Below, piece after piece: positions 1 through 7,524 of a stretch of 15,435 nt of DNA. The notes under the pieces were generated by a model that was not told where the DNA came from, ran no database searches, and worked only from the letters and a program-made list of their open reading frames with translations. The position numbers were made by a program, and so were the translations under genes. Position 1 is the stretch's first letter; the number at the start of each line of letters is the position of its first letter. Origin of the DNA: an uncultured Clostridium sp. (GTDB lineage: Bacteria; Bacillota; Clostridia; Lachnospirales; Lachnospiraceae); contig CAMYAO010000030.1 in NCBI GenBank assembly GCA_947253885.1, forward strand, positions 1 to 15,435, read 5' to 3'.

Positions 1-41
1 CTGAGATGTCTCGTGGGCTCGGAGATGTGTATAAGAGACAG
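1..41 (+). other. Nextera sequencing adapter (contig-end artefact)
   Basis: Bases 8-22 read GTCTCGTGGGCTCGG, the Nextera read-2 adapter arm. Bases 23-41 read AGATGTGTATAAGAGACAG, the 19-bp Tn5 mosaic end used in tagmentation kits. Both match exactly as I remember them. Bases 1-7 (CTGAGAT) sit where the i7 index lies in the library molecule, and fit the last seven bases of index N715 (CCTGAGAT, from memory). These bases are library construct, not organism DNA; genomic sequence begins at about 42. Confidence 0.96.
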
Positions 42-144
42 CACTAAATATATGTATATTTTATAAAGAAAATCTTTTTATTTCTGTAAAAAATACACAA
101 TTATTTTTTGTTTTTTTTGTTTATATAGTACAATAAAGGATCTT

Positions 145-1212
145 ATGAAAACAATAAAAAAGTTAATTTCAACAAACTCATTTCATACAATTAAAGATAG
201 CATAGTCAGTGAAAACTACCTGTTTTTTGATATTGAAACAACCGGATTATCTTCAAAAAAACATCAGATTTATTGTATCGGTTCGGCCTGTTATTTCAAA
301 AAAAAGATGGCTGTCGAAATTCAACAGCTTCTGGGCGAATCTCTTTCAGATGAAAGAGAGCTGATAGAAATATTTATAGACTTAATCCGTTCTGATACAA
401 TTCTTGTAAGTTATAACGGTTCTACCTTTGATATTCGATTTATTTTAGAACGGGCAAAATTTTATAATCTTTCAGTTGAATCTCTAAAAAAATGCCAACA
501 TATTGATCTCTATAAAACTGCACGGCATTTAAATCCGATTTTCCAGCTGGATTCTTTGAAACAGATAAGTCTGGAGCGTTTTTTTAATATTTACCGTGAA
601 GATCGCCTGTCGGGAAAGGAACTGATCAGTATCTACTTCACCTATATTAAAACAAAGAAAGAAACATATGAATCCTGTCTGCTTCTGCATAACTTTGAAG
701 ATATTTCAGGCTTGCTCTCACTCTATGCCATAATACACTATGATTCTCTGCTGCGAATAACAGATGATCCGTTTTTGTATCAAATAGTAGATAATGCCTA
801 TTTAGAAATTCAAATCACACATGATATAATCCTTCCGAAACCGATCAGTCGGGAATATTCCTATGGGACAATTTCGTTTGATAACAGCAGTCTGACAATT
901 ATAGTTCCTATTTATTTCGGAAAAATAAACCACTATTTCCCCGATATAAAAAACTACTATTACTTACCTGAAGAAGATATGGTAATTCATAAGAGTATCG
1001 GTACTTATGTGGAAAGTTCAAAAAGACAGCCTGCCTCCAGAGAAAATTGCTTTGTTTCAAAAGAATCCTACTATCTGAAACTGCCTGTCAAAAGAAAACA
1101 TCCGATTTTTCAATTATCTTATATTGATAAACAAGGAATCTATGAGATTGATTCCGAAGATATACAACAATTCCGAACTGATTTTATACACTGTCTTTTT
1201 TCTTTCAAATAA
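145..1212 (+). CDS. YprB-like ribonuclease H-fold 3'-5' exonuclease domain protein
   Basis: This 355-residue protein carries a DEDD-type exonuclease core in its first 200 residues. Exo I is FFDIETTG with D29 and E31. Exo II is NGSTFD (91-96) with D96. The HIDLY motif contains D121. Exo III is HNFEDISGL, with H182 and D186. All four metal-binding acids are present, so the nuclease is probably active. The layout matches the RNase H-like family of Bacillus YprB; the substrate is not known to me. Residues 200-355 form a C-terminal part I do not recognise, rich in Tyr, Ile and Ser, with no obvious membrane segment. The start is the ATG four bases after an AAAGGA ribosome-binding site at 135-140. 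It is the only plus-strand gene here, converges on rpsA, and is a single-gene unit as far as can be seen. I saw no convincing promoter in 42-144, which is very AT-rich. Confidence 0.85.
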   Translation: MKTIKKLISTNSFHTIKDSIVSENYLFFDIETTGLSSKKHQIYCIGSACYFKKKMAVEIQQLLGESLSDERELIEIFIDLIRSDTILVSYNGSTFDIRFILERAKFYNLSVESLKKCQHIDLYKTARHLNPIFQLDSLKQISLERFFNIYREDRLSGKELISIYFTYIKTKKETYESCLLLHNFEDISGLLSLYAIIHYDSLLRITDDPFLYQIVDNAYLEIQITHDIILPKPISREYSYGTISFDNSSLTIIVPIYFGKINHYFPDIKNYYYLPEEDMVIHKSIGTYVESSKRQPASRENCFVSKESYYLKLPVKRKHPIFQLSYIDKQGIYEIDSEDIQQFRTDFIHCLFSFK

Positions 1213-1230
1213 TTTTATACAAACAAATAA

Positions 1231-1274
1231 ATCAGCCGAAACCGACATTTGTCGATTCCGGCTGATCTGTTTTT
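1231..1274. terminator. Bidirectional intrinsic terminator between convergent genes
   Basis: An inverted repeat spans 1231-1266: 16 paired positions with two mismatches and a 4-base loop (ATTT), with eight perfect outer pairs (ATCAGCCG/CGGCTGAT). A T-rich run follows on the plus strand (CTGTTTTTAT, 1267-1276). The flank on the other side (1213-1230) is A-rich, so it reads as a T-rich tail on the minus strand. It can therefore end both the plus-strand exonuclease gene and the minus-strand rpsA operon. Confidence 0.85.
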
Positions 1275-1324
1275 ATAAAAAACTTATCTACAGTCTCTTT
1301 ATTATATCAATTAACATAAGTGGA

Positions 1325-2401
1325 TTATTCTTCTTCAGAATCTTCCTCTTCCGGTAACAATGCTTTCATACTTAAGCTGATTTTACGATCTTCCTCGTTG
1401 AAATCGACAATCTGCGCTTCCACTTCCTGTCCGACGCTTAAGATATCTTCCGGTTTATTCACATGATCTCTGGAAATCTGAGATACGTGAAGTAATGCAT
1501 CTACACCGGCTGCCAACTCAATAAAAGCACCAAAGTCTGTCATTCTTGCCACTGTACCGGTTACAATCGTTCCCGGAGCATATTTCTCGGTTGCATTGTT
1601 CCAAGGGTTATCTTCAGGGAATTTTGCAGATAATGCAATCTTGGTATCTTTGATATCTTTGATAACCACTCTGGTTGTATCACCAACCTTAAAGGTCTTT
1701 TTAGGGTTGTCCACACGTCCCCATGACATTTCGGAAATATGTAAAAGACCGTCTGCACCGCCCAGATCAATAAATACACCGAAGTCTGTGATATTTTTTA
1801 CAGTACCTTCAATGATATCGCCAATCTGAATCTTACTCAACAGTTCGGCCTGTTTGCTTGCTTTCTCTTTTACGATAAGCTGTTTTCTGTCACCGATAAT
1901 ACGACGTCTCTTAGGATTGAACTCTGTAATAACGAATTCAATTTCCTGACCTTTGTATTTATTAAGGTCTTTTTCATAAATGTCTGTAACAAGACTTGCA
2001 GGAATAAATACTCTGGTCTCGTCAACAATTGCAATCAGACCACCTGTTAATACCTGTGATACGGTTGCTTTAATCACTTCACCGGATTCAGTAGCAGCTC
2101 TTAAACGCTCACTGGCTTTTTCCATAGCAACACGCTTGTATGAAAGTAATACCTGACCCTCTAAATCGTTGATCTTAATGATTTTAACATCCATTGTATC
2201 ACCGACTTTTGCTACAGTTGTAAGGTCAACGTTCGGCTCGTTAGAATATTCGTTACGTGTTAAGATACCATCTGCCTTTGCACCAACGTTTAAGATGATC
2301 TCATCCGGTTTTACATCGATTACAGTACCCTCAACGATTTCTCCATTTCTGATAGTTTTAAATGATTCTTCCAACATTTGTTCAAAACTCATTTCTGACA
2401 T
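1325..2401 (-). CDS. rpsA: 30S ribosomal protein S1 homologue, four S1 domains
   Basis: RNA-binding protein of 358 residues made of four S1 (OB-fold) repeats at roughly residues 20-90, 107-174, 193-261 and 277-347, followed by an acidic tail (EEEDSEEE). Repeats 3 and 4 are the most canonical (TDFGVFIDLGG...GLLHISEMS and TDFGAFIEL...LLHVSQIS). Proteobacterial S1 has six repeats; four is usual for Firmicutes, where the protein binds mRNA but its role on the ribosome is less certain. The frame is open upstream to 2482, but I place the start at the ATG at 2401. That ATG has a perfect AAGGAGG at 2411-2417, and the longer form would begin with an unrelated stretch inside ispH. The gene overlaps the ispH end by 20 nt in another frame, so translational coupling is likely. 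It is last in its operon, ahead of the terminator near 1250. Confidence 0.93.
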   Translation of the reverse strand: MSEMSFEQMLEESFKTIRNGEIVEGTVIDVKPDEIILNVGAKADGILTRNEYSNEPNVDLTTVAKVGDTMDVKIIKINDLEGQVLLSYKRVAMEKASERLRAATESGEVIKATVSQVLTGGLIAIVDETRVFIPASLVTDIYEKDLNKYKGQEIEFVITEFNPKRRRIIGDRKQLIVKEKASKQAELLSKIQIGDIIEGTVKNITDFGVFIDLGGADGLLHISEMSWGRVDNPKKTFKVGDTTRVVIKDIKDTKIALSAKFPEDNPWNNATEKYAPGTIVTGTVARMTDFGAFIELAAGVDALLHVSQISRDHVNKPEDILSVGQEVEAQIVDFNEEDRKISLSMKALLPEEEDSEEE

Positions 2402-3233
2402 AATTTTGAACCTCCTTGATAATATTATTTGGGGTGGAAGCCCCGGCGGTAATACCCACTTTTTCGCACCGGCTGAAATCAACTGTTTTTAAATCCTGAA
2501 CGGTTTGAATAAAATAAGTATTTACACAATTTTCGGAACAGATCTCAAATAGTTTTCTGCTATTGGAACTTTCCTTTCCGCCAATAACAATCATCGCATC
2601 GACCAAGTACGAGAGCTCTTTAGCAGCTTCCTGACGTTCTTTTGTAGCCGTACAGATTGTATTGCGAACAATCGTATCATACCTTGTTTTCCTAAACTTT
2701 TCAACTAAATATTTAAATTTATTTAAATTATAAGTAGTCTGCACTAAAATTAATACTTTATTTTCCTGAGAAATCGAAATTTTATTCAGTTCTTCTTCTG
2801 AGTTTACAACTGAATAATTTCCATCTTTTACCCAGCCGCAAATGCCTCTGATCTCAGGATGTGCCGCATCTCCTATAATCAAAATATGATAACCCTTTTC
2901 CGAATACTTGCAGGCATAATTATGGATTTTTTTTACATAAGGACAGGTTCCATCCACGATTGTCAGACCTGTTTTTTCCAACGCGGCCTGTTCCGCTTTT
3001 GTCACACCGTGAGAGCGTATAACAACTACTCCGCTTTTTTCTCCGGATAATTCGGATGCAGAATGAATCACCCTTACGCCTCGGTTTGACAAATTGTCTA
3101 AAACGGACTCATTATGAATCATCGGTCCATAAGTAAACACTTGTTTTCCGGAGCTTATCCACTCTTCTACCTGTTCCATTCCGCGGTCTACACCAAAACA
3201 AAAACCGGCCTGTTCCGCTAAAATCACTTCCAT
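2382..3233 (-). CDS. ispH: 4-hydroxy-3-methylbut-2-enyl diphosphate reductase (IspH/LytB)
   Basis: Iron-sulfur enzyme of the last step of the MEP isoprenoid pathway, reducing HMBPP to IPP and DMAPP. The 283 residues have the three cluster cysteines C12 (GFCFGV), C97 (GTCPYV) and C194 (NTICTATKERQ). They also have the substrate-binding histidines H40, H75 and H125, the catalytic glutamate E127 (HPEIRG), the GGKESSNSRKL motif (218-228) and the ITAGASTPNNII motif (261-272). All key residues are present, so it should be active. The start is the ATG at 3233, behind AGAGG and only 3 nt after the cmk stop. Its 3' end overlaps rpsA by 20 nt. In a number of Clostridia IspH and S1 are one fused polypeptide; here they are separate and in different frames. 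Confidence 0.95.
   Translation of the reverse strand: MEVILAEQAGFCFGVDRGMEQVEEWISSGKQVFTYGPMIHNESVLDNLSNRGVRVIHSASELSGEKSGVVVIRSHGVTKAEQAALEKTGLTIVDGTCPYVKKIHNYACKYSEKGYHILIIGDAAHPEIRGICGWVKDGNYSVVNSEEELNKISISQENKVLILVQTTYNLNKFKYLVEKFRKTRYDTIVRNTICTATKERQEAAKELSYLVDAMIVIGGKESSNSRKLFEICSENCVNTYFIQTVQDLKTVDFSRCEKVGITAGASTPNNIIKEVQNYVRNEF
2411..2417 (-). promoter_or_regulatory. Ribosome-binding site fixing the rpsA start
   Basis: AAGGAGG on the minus strand, 9 nt before the ATG at 2401. It lies inside the last codons of ispH and decides the start of S1 in favour of MSEMSFEQ rather than the upstream in-frame ATG at 2482. Confidence 0.85.
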
Positions 3234-3236
3234 AAA

Positions 3237-3914
3237 TTAACCTCTTTGATATCCGGCTTTGACTGCCAGCTGAAAAAGGTGTTCTACTACGTCTGTAATT
3301 GTCATGTCCGACGAATCCACCAATACGGCATCTTCTGCCTGTCTCAACGGTGAAACATTTCGTTCCATATCCTGCTTGTCTCTTTTGGATATATCCGATT
3401 CGATTTCATTCAAATTACAGGATATTCCCTTTTGCTTTAACTCTTCAAATCTTCTAGATGCTCTTGTCTGTACACTTGCAGTTAAATATACTTTCAACTG
3501 AGCATTTGGCAATACGGTTGTTCCGATATCTCTTCCGTCCATAATTACATCTGTGGCCGAAGCAATCTGTTTTTGTAACAAGAGAAGTTTCTCTCTTACA
3601 ACCGGATATCCACTCGTTGCAGATGCCATATTCCCCACTTCTTCTGCACGAATATATTCTGTAATATTAGTTCCGTTTAAAAAAACCTGCTGAACCTGAT
3701 CAAGATACTTTAATTCGATTTGAATATCCGAGCAGGCATCTGCAATCTGCTTTCCATTATCAGGATCTATCTGATGTTGCAGGAAATAATAGGCCATAGC
3801 ACGGTACATTGCACCGGTATCTACATACAAAAAAGATATTTTTTTGGCCAACGCTTTTGCGATCGTACTTTTTCCGGCACCTGCAGGTCCGTCTATTGCT
3901 ATATTAAAACTCAT
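3237..3914 (-). CDS. cmk: Cytidylate kinase
   Basis: Phosphorylates CMP and dCMP to the diphosphates using ATP. The 225-residue protein has the P-loop GPAGAGKST at residues 9-17, the DTGAMYRA motif (32-39) of the CMP kinase family, the DGRDIGT motif (126-132) in the nucleotide-binding core, and RDKQDMERNVSPL (178-190) in the lid region. The length is normal for the family. The ATG at 3914 overlaps the end of the upstream flavoprotein gene by 4 nt (ATGA) and has a strong AAGGAGG site. ispH follows after 3 nt. In many Firmicutes a plsC acyltransferase gene or ispH follows cmk; here ispH follows directly. Confidence 0.96.
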   Translation of the reverse strand: MSFNIAIDGPAGAGKSTIAKALAKKISFLYVDTGAMYRAMAYYFLQHQIDPDNGKQIADACSDIQIELKYLDQVQQVFLNGTNITEYIRAEEVGNMASATSGYPVVREKLLLLQKQIASATDVIMDGRDIGTTVLPNAQLKVYLTASVQTRASRRFEELKQKGISCNLNEIESDISKRDKQDMERNVSPLRQAEDAVLVDSSDMTITDVVEHLFQLAVKAGYQRG

Positions 3915-5164
3915 ATTTCCTCCTTTTCATGAACAGATAACCCTGCCAGATATCCGGTCGACCAGGCAATCTGAAGATTGAAACCACCGGTCAATGCATC
4001 TGTATCCAGCATTTCGCCTGTAACATACAAATTTGATATTAATTTTGATTCCATTGTAGACGGATTGATATCTTTTACTGCTATTCCGCCTCTCGTGATA
4101 ATTGCTTCTTTAAAGGAACGCAATCCGGTAATCGTAATCGGAAAGTTCTTTATCAGATGTATCAGATAATGACGTTCTTCTTTTGTAATTTCATTTACCT
4201 TTTTGTCTTCCGATATCCGAGAAAGCCGAATCAAAATCGGAAGCATTTTTGCAGGAAGCAGTTTGTGTATCGCATTTTTAAACTGCTTATTGACATTATC
4301 CGCAAATATCTTCTGAATTCGCTTATCCAGTTGTTCCGATGATACAGCAGGTTTTAGATCTATTTCAGCAAACATAGGACACTCAAAAGCCTTATCCGGT
4401 ATCTGACTGCTTGCAGTCAATACTAACGGTCCTGTTATGCCGAAATGTGTAAACATCATCTCTCCGAAACCGGAATATAACTTTTTGTTATTTTGAAAAA
4501 CAGACAGTCTTACATTTTTCAGAGATAGTCCCTGCATCTCGGTCAGATAGTCTTCTTTTGTTTCCATCGGAACAAGAGCCGGTCGTAATTCTGTAAGATG
4601 ATGTCCCATCTGCTCTGCCAAAATATATCCGGAACCGTCCGAACCGGTGGAGGGATAAGAAACTCCTCCACAGGCCAAAATAACTGCATCACAAGGCTTT
4701 TGTATTCTTTTATGATGTTTTTCATAAATGATGCCGGAAATCTTTTTTTCTTTTTCTGTAAGTTCTATGACCTTTGCATAATATTCGATAACTGCTCCTG
4801 CTGACTCAACTGCATTTACCAAAGCTTTTATCACATCTGAAGAATGATCACTTACCGGAAATACACGGTTCCCGCGTTCTGTTTTTAACGGCAATCCCTG
4901 ATCTTGAAAAAATTGCATTACACGATCTGAATTAAACGTATAAATACTACTGTATAAAAACTTTCTGTTTCTTATAATATTTGAAAACAAAATGCCTTCC
5001 GAAGATTCATTGCATAAATTGCAGCGTCCCTTACCTGTTATATAAAGTTTTTTCCCGGGCTTTTCATTCTGCTCCAGAACCACAACGCTATGACCGGCTG
5101 ATGCTGCGGAATATGCCGCCATCAATCCGGCTGCACCTGCACCGACTATATATACTTTTGCCAT
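3911..5164 (-). CDS. HI0933/YhiN/BaiN-family FAD-dependent oxidoreductase
   Basis: Flavoprotein of 417 residues. The N-terminal Rossmann motif GAGAAG (8-13) with E31 at the end of strand 2 binds FAD. The family signature GKGRCNLCN (44-52) follows, then a mid-protein CGGVSYPSTGSDG stretch and the C-terminal GGFNLQIAWSTGYLAG segment that completes the FAD site. This is the HI0933-like family (often named YhiN or, in Clostridia, BaiN). BaiN has been proposed to act in bile-acid 7-dehydroxylation in one species. The family is far more widespread than that pathway, so I would not infer bile-acid activity here. The ATG at 5164 shares one base with the stop of the RpiR-type gene (TAATG), and the 3' end overlaps cmk by 4 nt, so the three are likely translationally coupled. 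Confidence 0.9.
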   Translation of the reverse strand: MAKVYIVGAGAAGLMAAYSAASAGHSVVVLEQNEKPGKKLYITGKGRCNLCNESSEGILFSNIIRNRKFLYSSIYTFNSDRVMQFFQDQGLPLKTERGNRVFPVSDHSSDVIKALVNAVESAGAVIEYYAKVIELTEKEKKISGIIYEKHHKRIQKPCDAVILACGGVSYPSTGSDGSGYILAEQMGHHLTELRPALVPMETKEDYLTEMQGLSLKNVRLSVFQNNKKLYSGFGEMMFTHFGITGPLVLTASSQIPDKAFECPMFAEIDLKPAVSSEQLDKRIQKIFADNVNKQFKNAIHKLLPAKMLPILIRLSRISEDKKVNEITKEERHYLIHLIKNFPITITGLRSFKEAIITRGGIAVKDINPSTMESKLISNLYVTGEMLDTDALTGGFNLQIAWSTGYLAGLSVHEKEEI

Positions 5165-6087
5165 TACTCACCTTTTATTGTCTTTACTTTTCCATATCGA
5201 TTATGTTCATCAATATTTTCTATTTCATCACTTTCGTATACCTGATACTCATCCCATATCTCTTCCAGCGTCACCAAAGTTTTAGCAACTTCATCCTGTT
5301 TTTTCATACACAATGCAACAATCAGTGCATTGATAACGGACAGCGGAGCAACTAAAGAATCTACAATGGATGCCATATCACTTTTGGCAATTAGATTACA
5401 ATCCGAATAAAGATTCATAGGGGAGTGGATACTGTCTGTTAAAGTAATAACCTTTGCCTGCCTGTTATTTGCAAATTCTAAGGCTTTCAGAGTTCGCATA
5501 GAATAACGAGGAAAACTAATTCCAATGATACAATCTTCAGAACTAATGCGAACCATTTGCTCAAAAAGCTCACTGGAACTGCTGGTATGCAAAAGATGAA
5601 CATGCTCAAAAATCAGATTAAAATAAAATGCCAAAAAACTTGCCAGAGGAGCGCAACTCCTGATACCTACAATATAAATATGTTTGGCATGAAGGATCGT
5701 ATCGACCGCTTTCTCAAACACATTTTGATCAATCCTCTCTAATGTGTTTTTTATTTTCTCCATATCTGTCTGTAAAACTGTTTCCAGAATTTTAGACTGA
5801 CTGATACGACCGTATGTGACTTCCATTCGCTGAATGGAATTTAATTTATTTCGAACAAGTTCCTCCAAGGCTTTCTGGAACTCCGGATATCCCTTATATC
5901 CCAAAAAAATCGCAAATCGCACCACAGTGGACTCGCTTACTCCGACTACTTTTCCTAATTTATCTGCAGTTAAAAATACTGCTTTGTCATAATTATCGGC
6001 AATATAAGAGGAAAGAAGCTTTTGTCCTTTGCTCATTTTACTGTAATGCTGATTGATGCGACTTGTCAATTCATTCCCATTTGTCAT
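5164..6087 (-). CDS. MurR/RpiR-family transcriptional regulator
   Basis: A 307-residue regulator with an N-terminal helix-turn-helix (about residues 1-78, recognition part VSESTVVRFAIFLGYKGYPEF at 50-70) and a C-terminal SIS sugar-phosphate-binding domain (about 125-260). SIS motifs GIRSCA (141-146), SFPRYSMRT (191-199) and the TDS turn (217-219) are visible. The SIS fold senses phosphosugars in known members. A charged, acidic tail covers about 275-297. The gene sits between scpB (15-nt gap, site GGGAG) and the flavoprotein gene (1-nt overlap). No sugar transport or catabolism genes are in the window, so the regulated target and ligand cannot be inferred from context. Confidence 0.92.
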   Translation of the reverse strand: MTNGNELTSRINQHYSKMSKGQKLLSSYIADNYDKAVFLTADKLGKVVGVSESTVVRFAIFLGYKGYPEFQKALEELVRNKLNSIQRMEVTYGRISQSKILETVLQTDMEKIKNTLERIDQNVFEKAVDTILHAKHIYIVGIRSCAPLASFLAFYFNLIFEHVHLLHTSSSSELFEQMVRISSEDCIIGISFPRYSMRTLKALEFANNRQAKVITLTDSIHSPMNLYSDCNLIAKSDMASIVDSLVAPLSVINALIVALCMKKQDEVAKTLVTLEEIWDEYQVYESDEIENIDEHNRYGKVKTIKGE

Positions 6088-6102
6088 CTTTTACTCCCGA
6101 TT

Positions 6103-6672
6103 TTAAATATCTAATTTCATCTGCATTTCAGAAGAAGCCTCTTCTTTAAATTCTGCAATTTTATCCTGTGATAACATCGGTAATTCTTCAATAGAATGTA
6201 CACCGAAGCGTCTTAAAAACTCTTCCGTTGTTCCGAATAAGATCGGCTTTCCCGGAACATCCAGTCGTCCCAGCTCTTTGATAAGTCCGTATTCCAGTAA
6301 ACGATTAATGGAATGTCCACAGGAAACTCCCCGAACCGTTTCGATCTCAGATCGTGTCACAGGCTGTTTATAGGCAATGATTGATAGTGTTTCCAACATT
6401 ACATCTGTCAAAGTATGTTTTTTGGGTTGATTGGTTATGTTAATTAAGTATTCGTATAACTCCGGTTTGGTACATAATTGGTAGGAATTTTCCAATTCTG
6501 TAAGCTGAATTCCACTATCGGCTCTTTGATACTTTTCCTCTAATTCCCGAAGAATCTTCTTGACATCCGACTCACTTACCGATATGGCTTTTGCCAGATC
6601 CTGAATACTGACAGAATCACCGATTGCAAATAATATAGCTTCTACTGCAGCAACATATTCTTTTACACTCAT
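6103..6672 (-). CDS. scpB: Segregation and condensation protein B
   Basis: Partner of ScpA in the SMC-ScpAB condensin that compacts and separates chromosomes. The 189 residues are built from two winged-helix segments. Family marks are the N-terminal VEAILFAIGDSV stretch, LSIIAYKQPVTRSEIE in the middle, and GRLDVPGKPILFGTTEEFLRRFG near the C-terminal third. The length is typical. The ATG at 6672 overlaps the scpA stop by 4 nt (ATGA), the classic arrangement for the pair, with AGGAGA upstream. It is followed after 15 nt by the RpiR-type regulator. Confidence 0.96.
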   Translation of the reverse strand: MSVKEYVAAVEAILFAIGDSVSIQDLAKAISVSESDVKKILRELEEKYQRADSGIQLTELENSYQLCTKPELYEYLINITNQPKKHTLTDVMLETLSIIAYKQPVTRSEIETVRGVSCGHSINRLLEYGLIKELGRLDVPGKPILFGTTEEFLRRFGVHSIEELPMLSQDKIAEFKEEASSEMQMKLDI

Positions 6673-7421
6673 AAACTCTCCTGATCCATAACAATTACAA
6701 TATCATCAAACAATTCATTTTGTTCTACATAGACTATCCCGGTTTTCATAAGTTCCAATAATGCTAAAAAAGTAACTACTATAGCAGTCTTGGACACCTG
6801 TCCCTGAAGCAGCTCAGAAAACAGACAACGGGAATGTGAAGCCAGATAAGATGTCACATAATCCATCTTTTCTTCAACAGATACCTCTTCTTTCTCTATA
6901 GTACCAAATTTAGAACGGATTGGGTCTACTTTTTCCACACTTCGATGAATAACAGTTTGGAATATGTTCTTTAAATTTGACAGATCCACTCCTTCTAATA
7001 CAGAATCCAGATTGATCGGCTCCTTATATTTTTGTACTTCTTTCGGAATAGATGCGGATTTGTAAAAGACGGTATCTGCATCTATCTGACGATCTTTTAA
7101 AACAAGTGACATGTATTTATATACTTTATATTGCAATAACTGCTCTACTAACTCTGATCTGGGATCAAGATCTTCTTCTGTCTCTTCTTCTGTTTTCGGT
7201 AACAGCATTTTTGATTTTATATCCAGCAATGTAGCTGCCATAACCAAAAATTCACTCATTACATTTAGATTTTCCTGCGACATTGTACGAATGTATTCCA
7301 TATACTGATCGGTTATTACAACGATCGGTATATCATATATATCTACTTTATTTTTATTAATCAAATGTAATAAAAGATCCAGAGGTCCCTCAAAGACTTC
7401 CAATTTTACCTGCAGTTCCAA
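6669..7421 (-). CDS. scpA: Segregation and condensation protein A (TTG start)
   Basis: Kleisin subunit of bacterial condensin, bridging the SMC heads and binding ScpB. The family signature VKLEVFEGPLDLLLHLI lies at the N terminus, followed by the KNKVDIYDIPI stretch, an acidic linker (EEETEEDLDPRSELVEQLLQYK) and a C-terminal winged helix. I choose the TTG codon at 7421 as start, giving 250 residues beginning MELQVKLEVFEGP. A canonical AAGGAGA lies 6 nt upstream of it at 7428-7434. The in-frame ATG at 7439 would place that site inside the coding region and add six residues the family does not normally have. First gene of its operon; a possible promoter lies at 7462-7490. Confidence 0.94.
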   Translation of the reverse strand: MELQVKLEVFEGPLDLLLHLINKNKVDIYDIPIVVITDQYMEYIRTMSQENLNVMSEFLVMAATLLDIKSKMLLPKTEEETEEDLDPRSELVEQLLQYKVYKYMSLVLKDRQIDADTVFYKSASIPKEVQKYKEPINLDSVLEGVDLSNLKNIFQTVIHRSVEKVDPIRSKFGTIEKEEVSVEEKMDYVTSYLASHSRCLFSELLQGQVSKTAIVVTFLALLELMKTGIVYVEQNELFDDIVIVMDQESL

Positions 7422-7427
7422 GATTGT

Positions 7428-7434
7428 TCTCCTT
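7428..7434 (-). promoter_or_regulatory. Ribosome-binding site fixing the TTG start of scpA
   Basis: AAGGAGA on the minus strand, 6 nt before the TTG at 7421. It overlaps codons 2-4 of the longer ATG-started frame, which has no ribosome-binding site of its own. Confidence 0.8.
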
Positions 7435-7461
7435 ATCATCAGATTCAGATCTGTCCATCGT

Positions 7462-7490
7462 TCTATAAACTCTTTTACTTATTATGAAAA
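7462..7490 (-). promoter_or_regulatory. Possible sigma-A promoter for the scpAB operon
   Basis: On the minus strand TTTTCA (7490-7485) and TATAGA (7467-7462) are separated by 17 nt. Each matches the consensus at four of six positions. It lies between the pnp terminator and scpA, where a promoter is expected, but the match is weak. Confidence 0.35.
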
Positions 7491-7496
7491 CAAATA

Positions 7497-7524
7497 AGGT
7501 AAGCGAATAGCACTTCGCTTACCT
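7497..7524 (-). terminator. Intrinsic terminator after pnp
   Basis: A perfect 11-bp stem (AGGTAAGCGAA paired with TTCGCTTACCT, plus-strand orientation) has a 6-base loop at 7508-7513. On the minus strand it is followed by the T-rich run TATTTGTTTTC. It lies 21 nt past the pnp stop and separates pnp from the scpA operon. Confidence 0.9.

Noticed and set aside
42..144. Promoter for the first gene
   Set aside because: Several AT-rich hexamers (TATAGT at 124-129, TACAAT at 129-134) look like -10 elements, but they lie too close to the ribosome-binding site and lack a matching -35 at proper spacing.
1124..1357. Plus-strand open frame of 77 codons overlapping the end of the nuclease gene and the terminator
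   Set aside because: It crosses the terminator hairpin and the antisense end of rpsA, has no ribosome-binding site, and its composition is that of a frame shadow.
2402..2482. N-terminal extension of S1 to the in-frame ATG at 2482
   Set aside because: It lies inside ispH, resembles no S1 N terminus, and the strong AAGGAGG at 2411-2417 serves the ATG at 2401.
4981..5355. Plus-strand open frame of 124 codons across the regulator/flavoprotein junction
   Set aside because: It runs antisense across two well-supported genes, has no ribosome-binding site and no family resemblance; the apparent hydrophobic stretch is a shadow.
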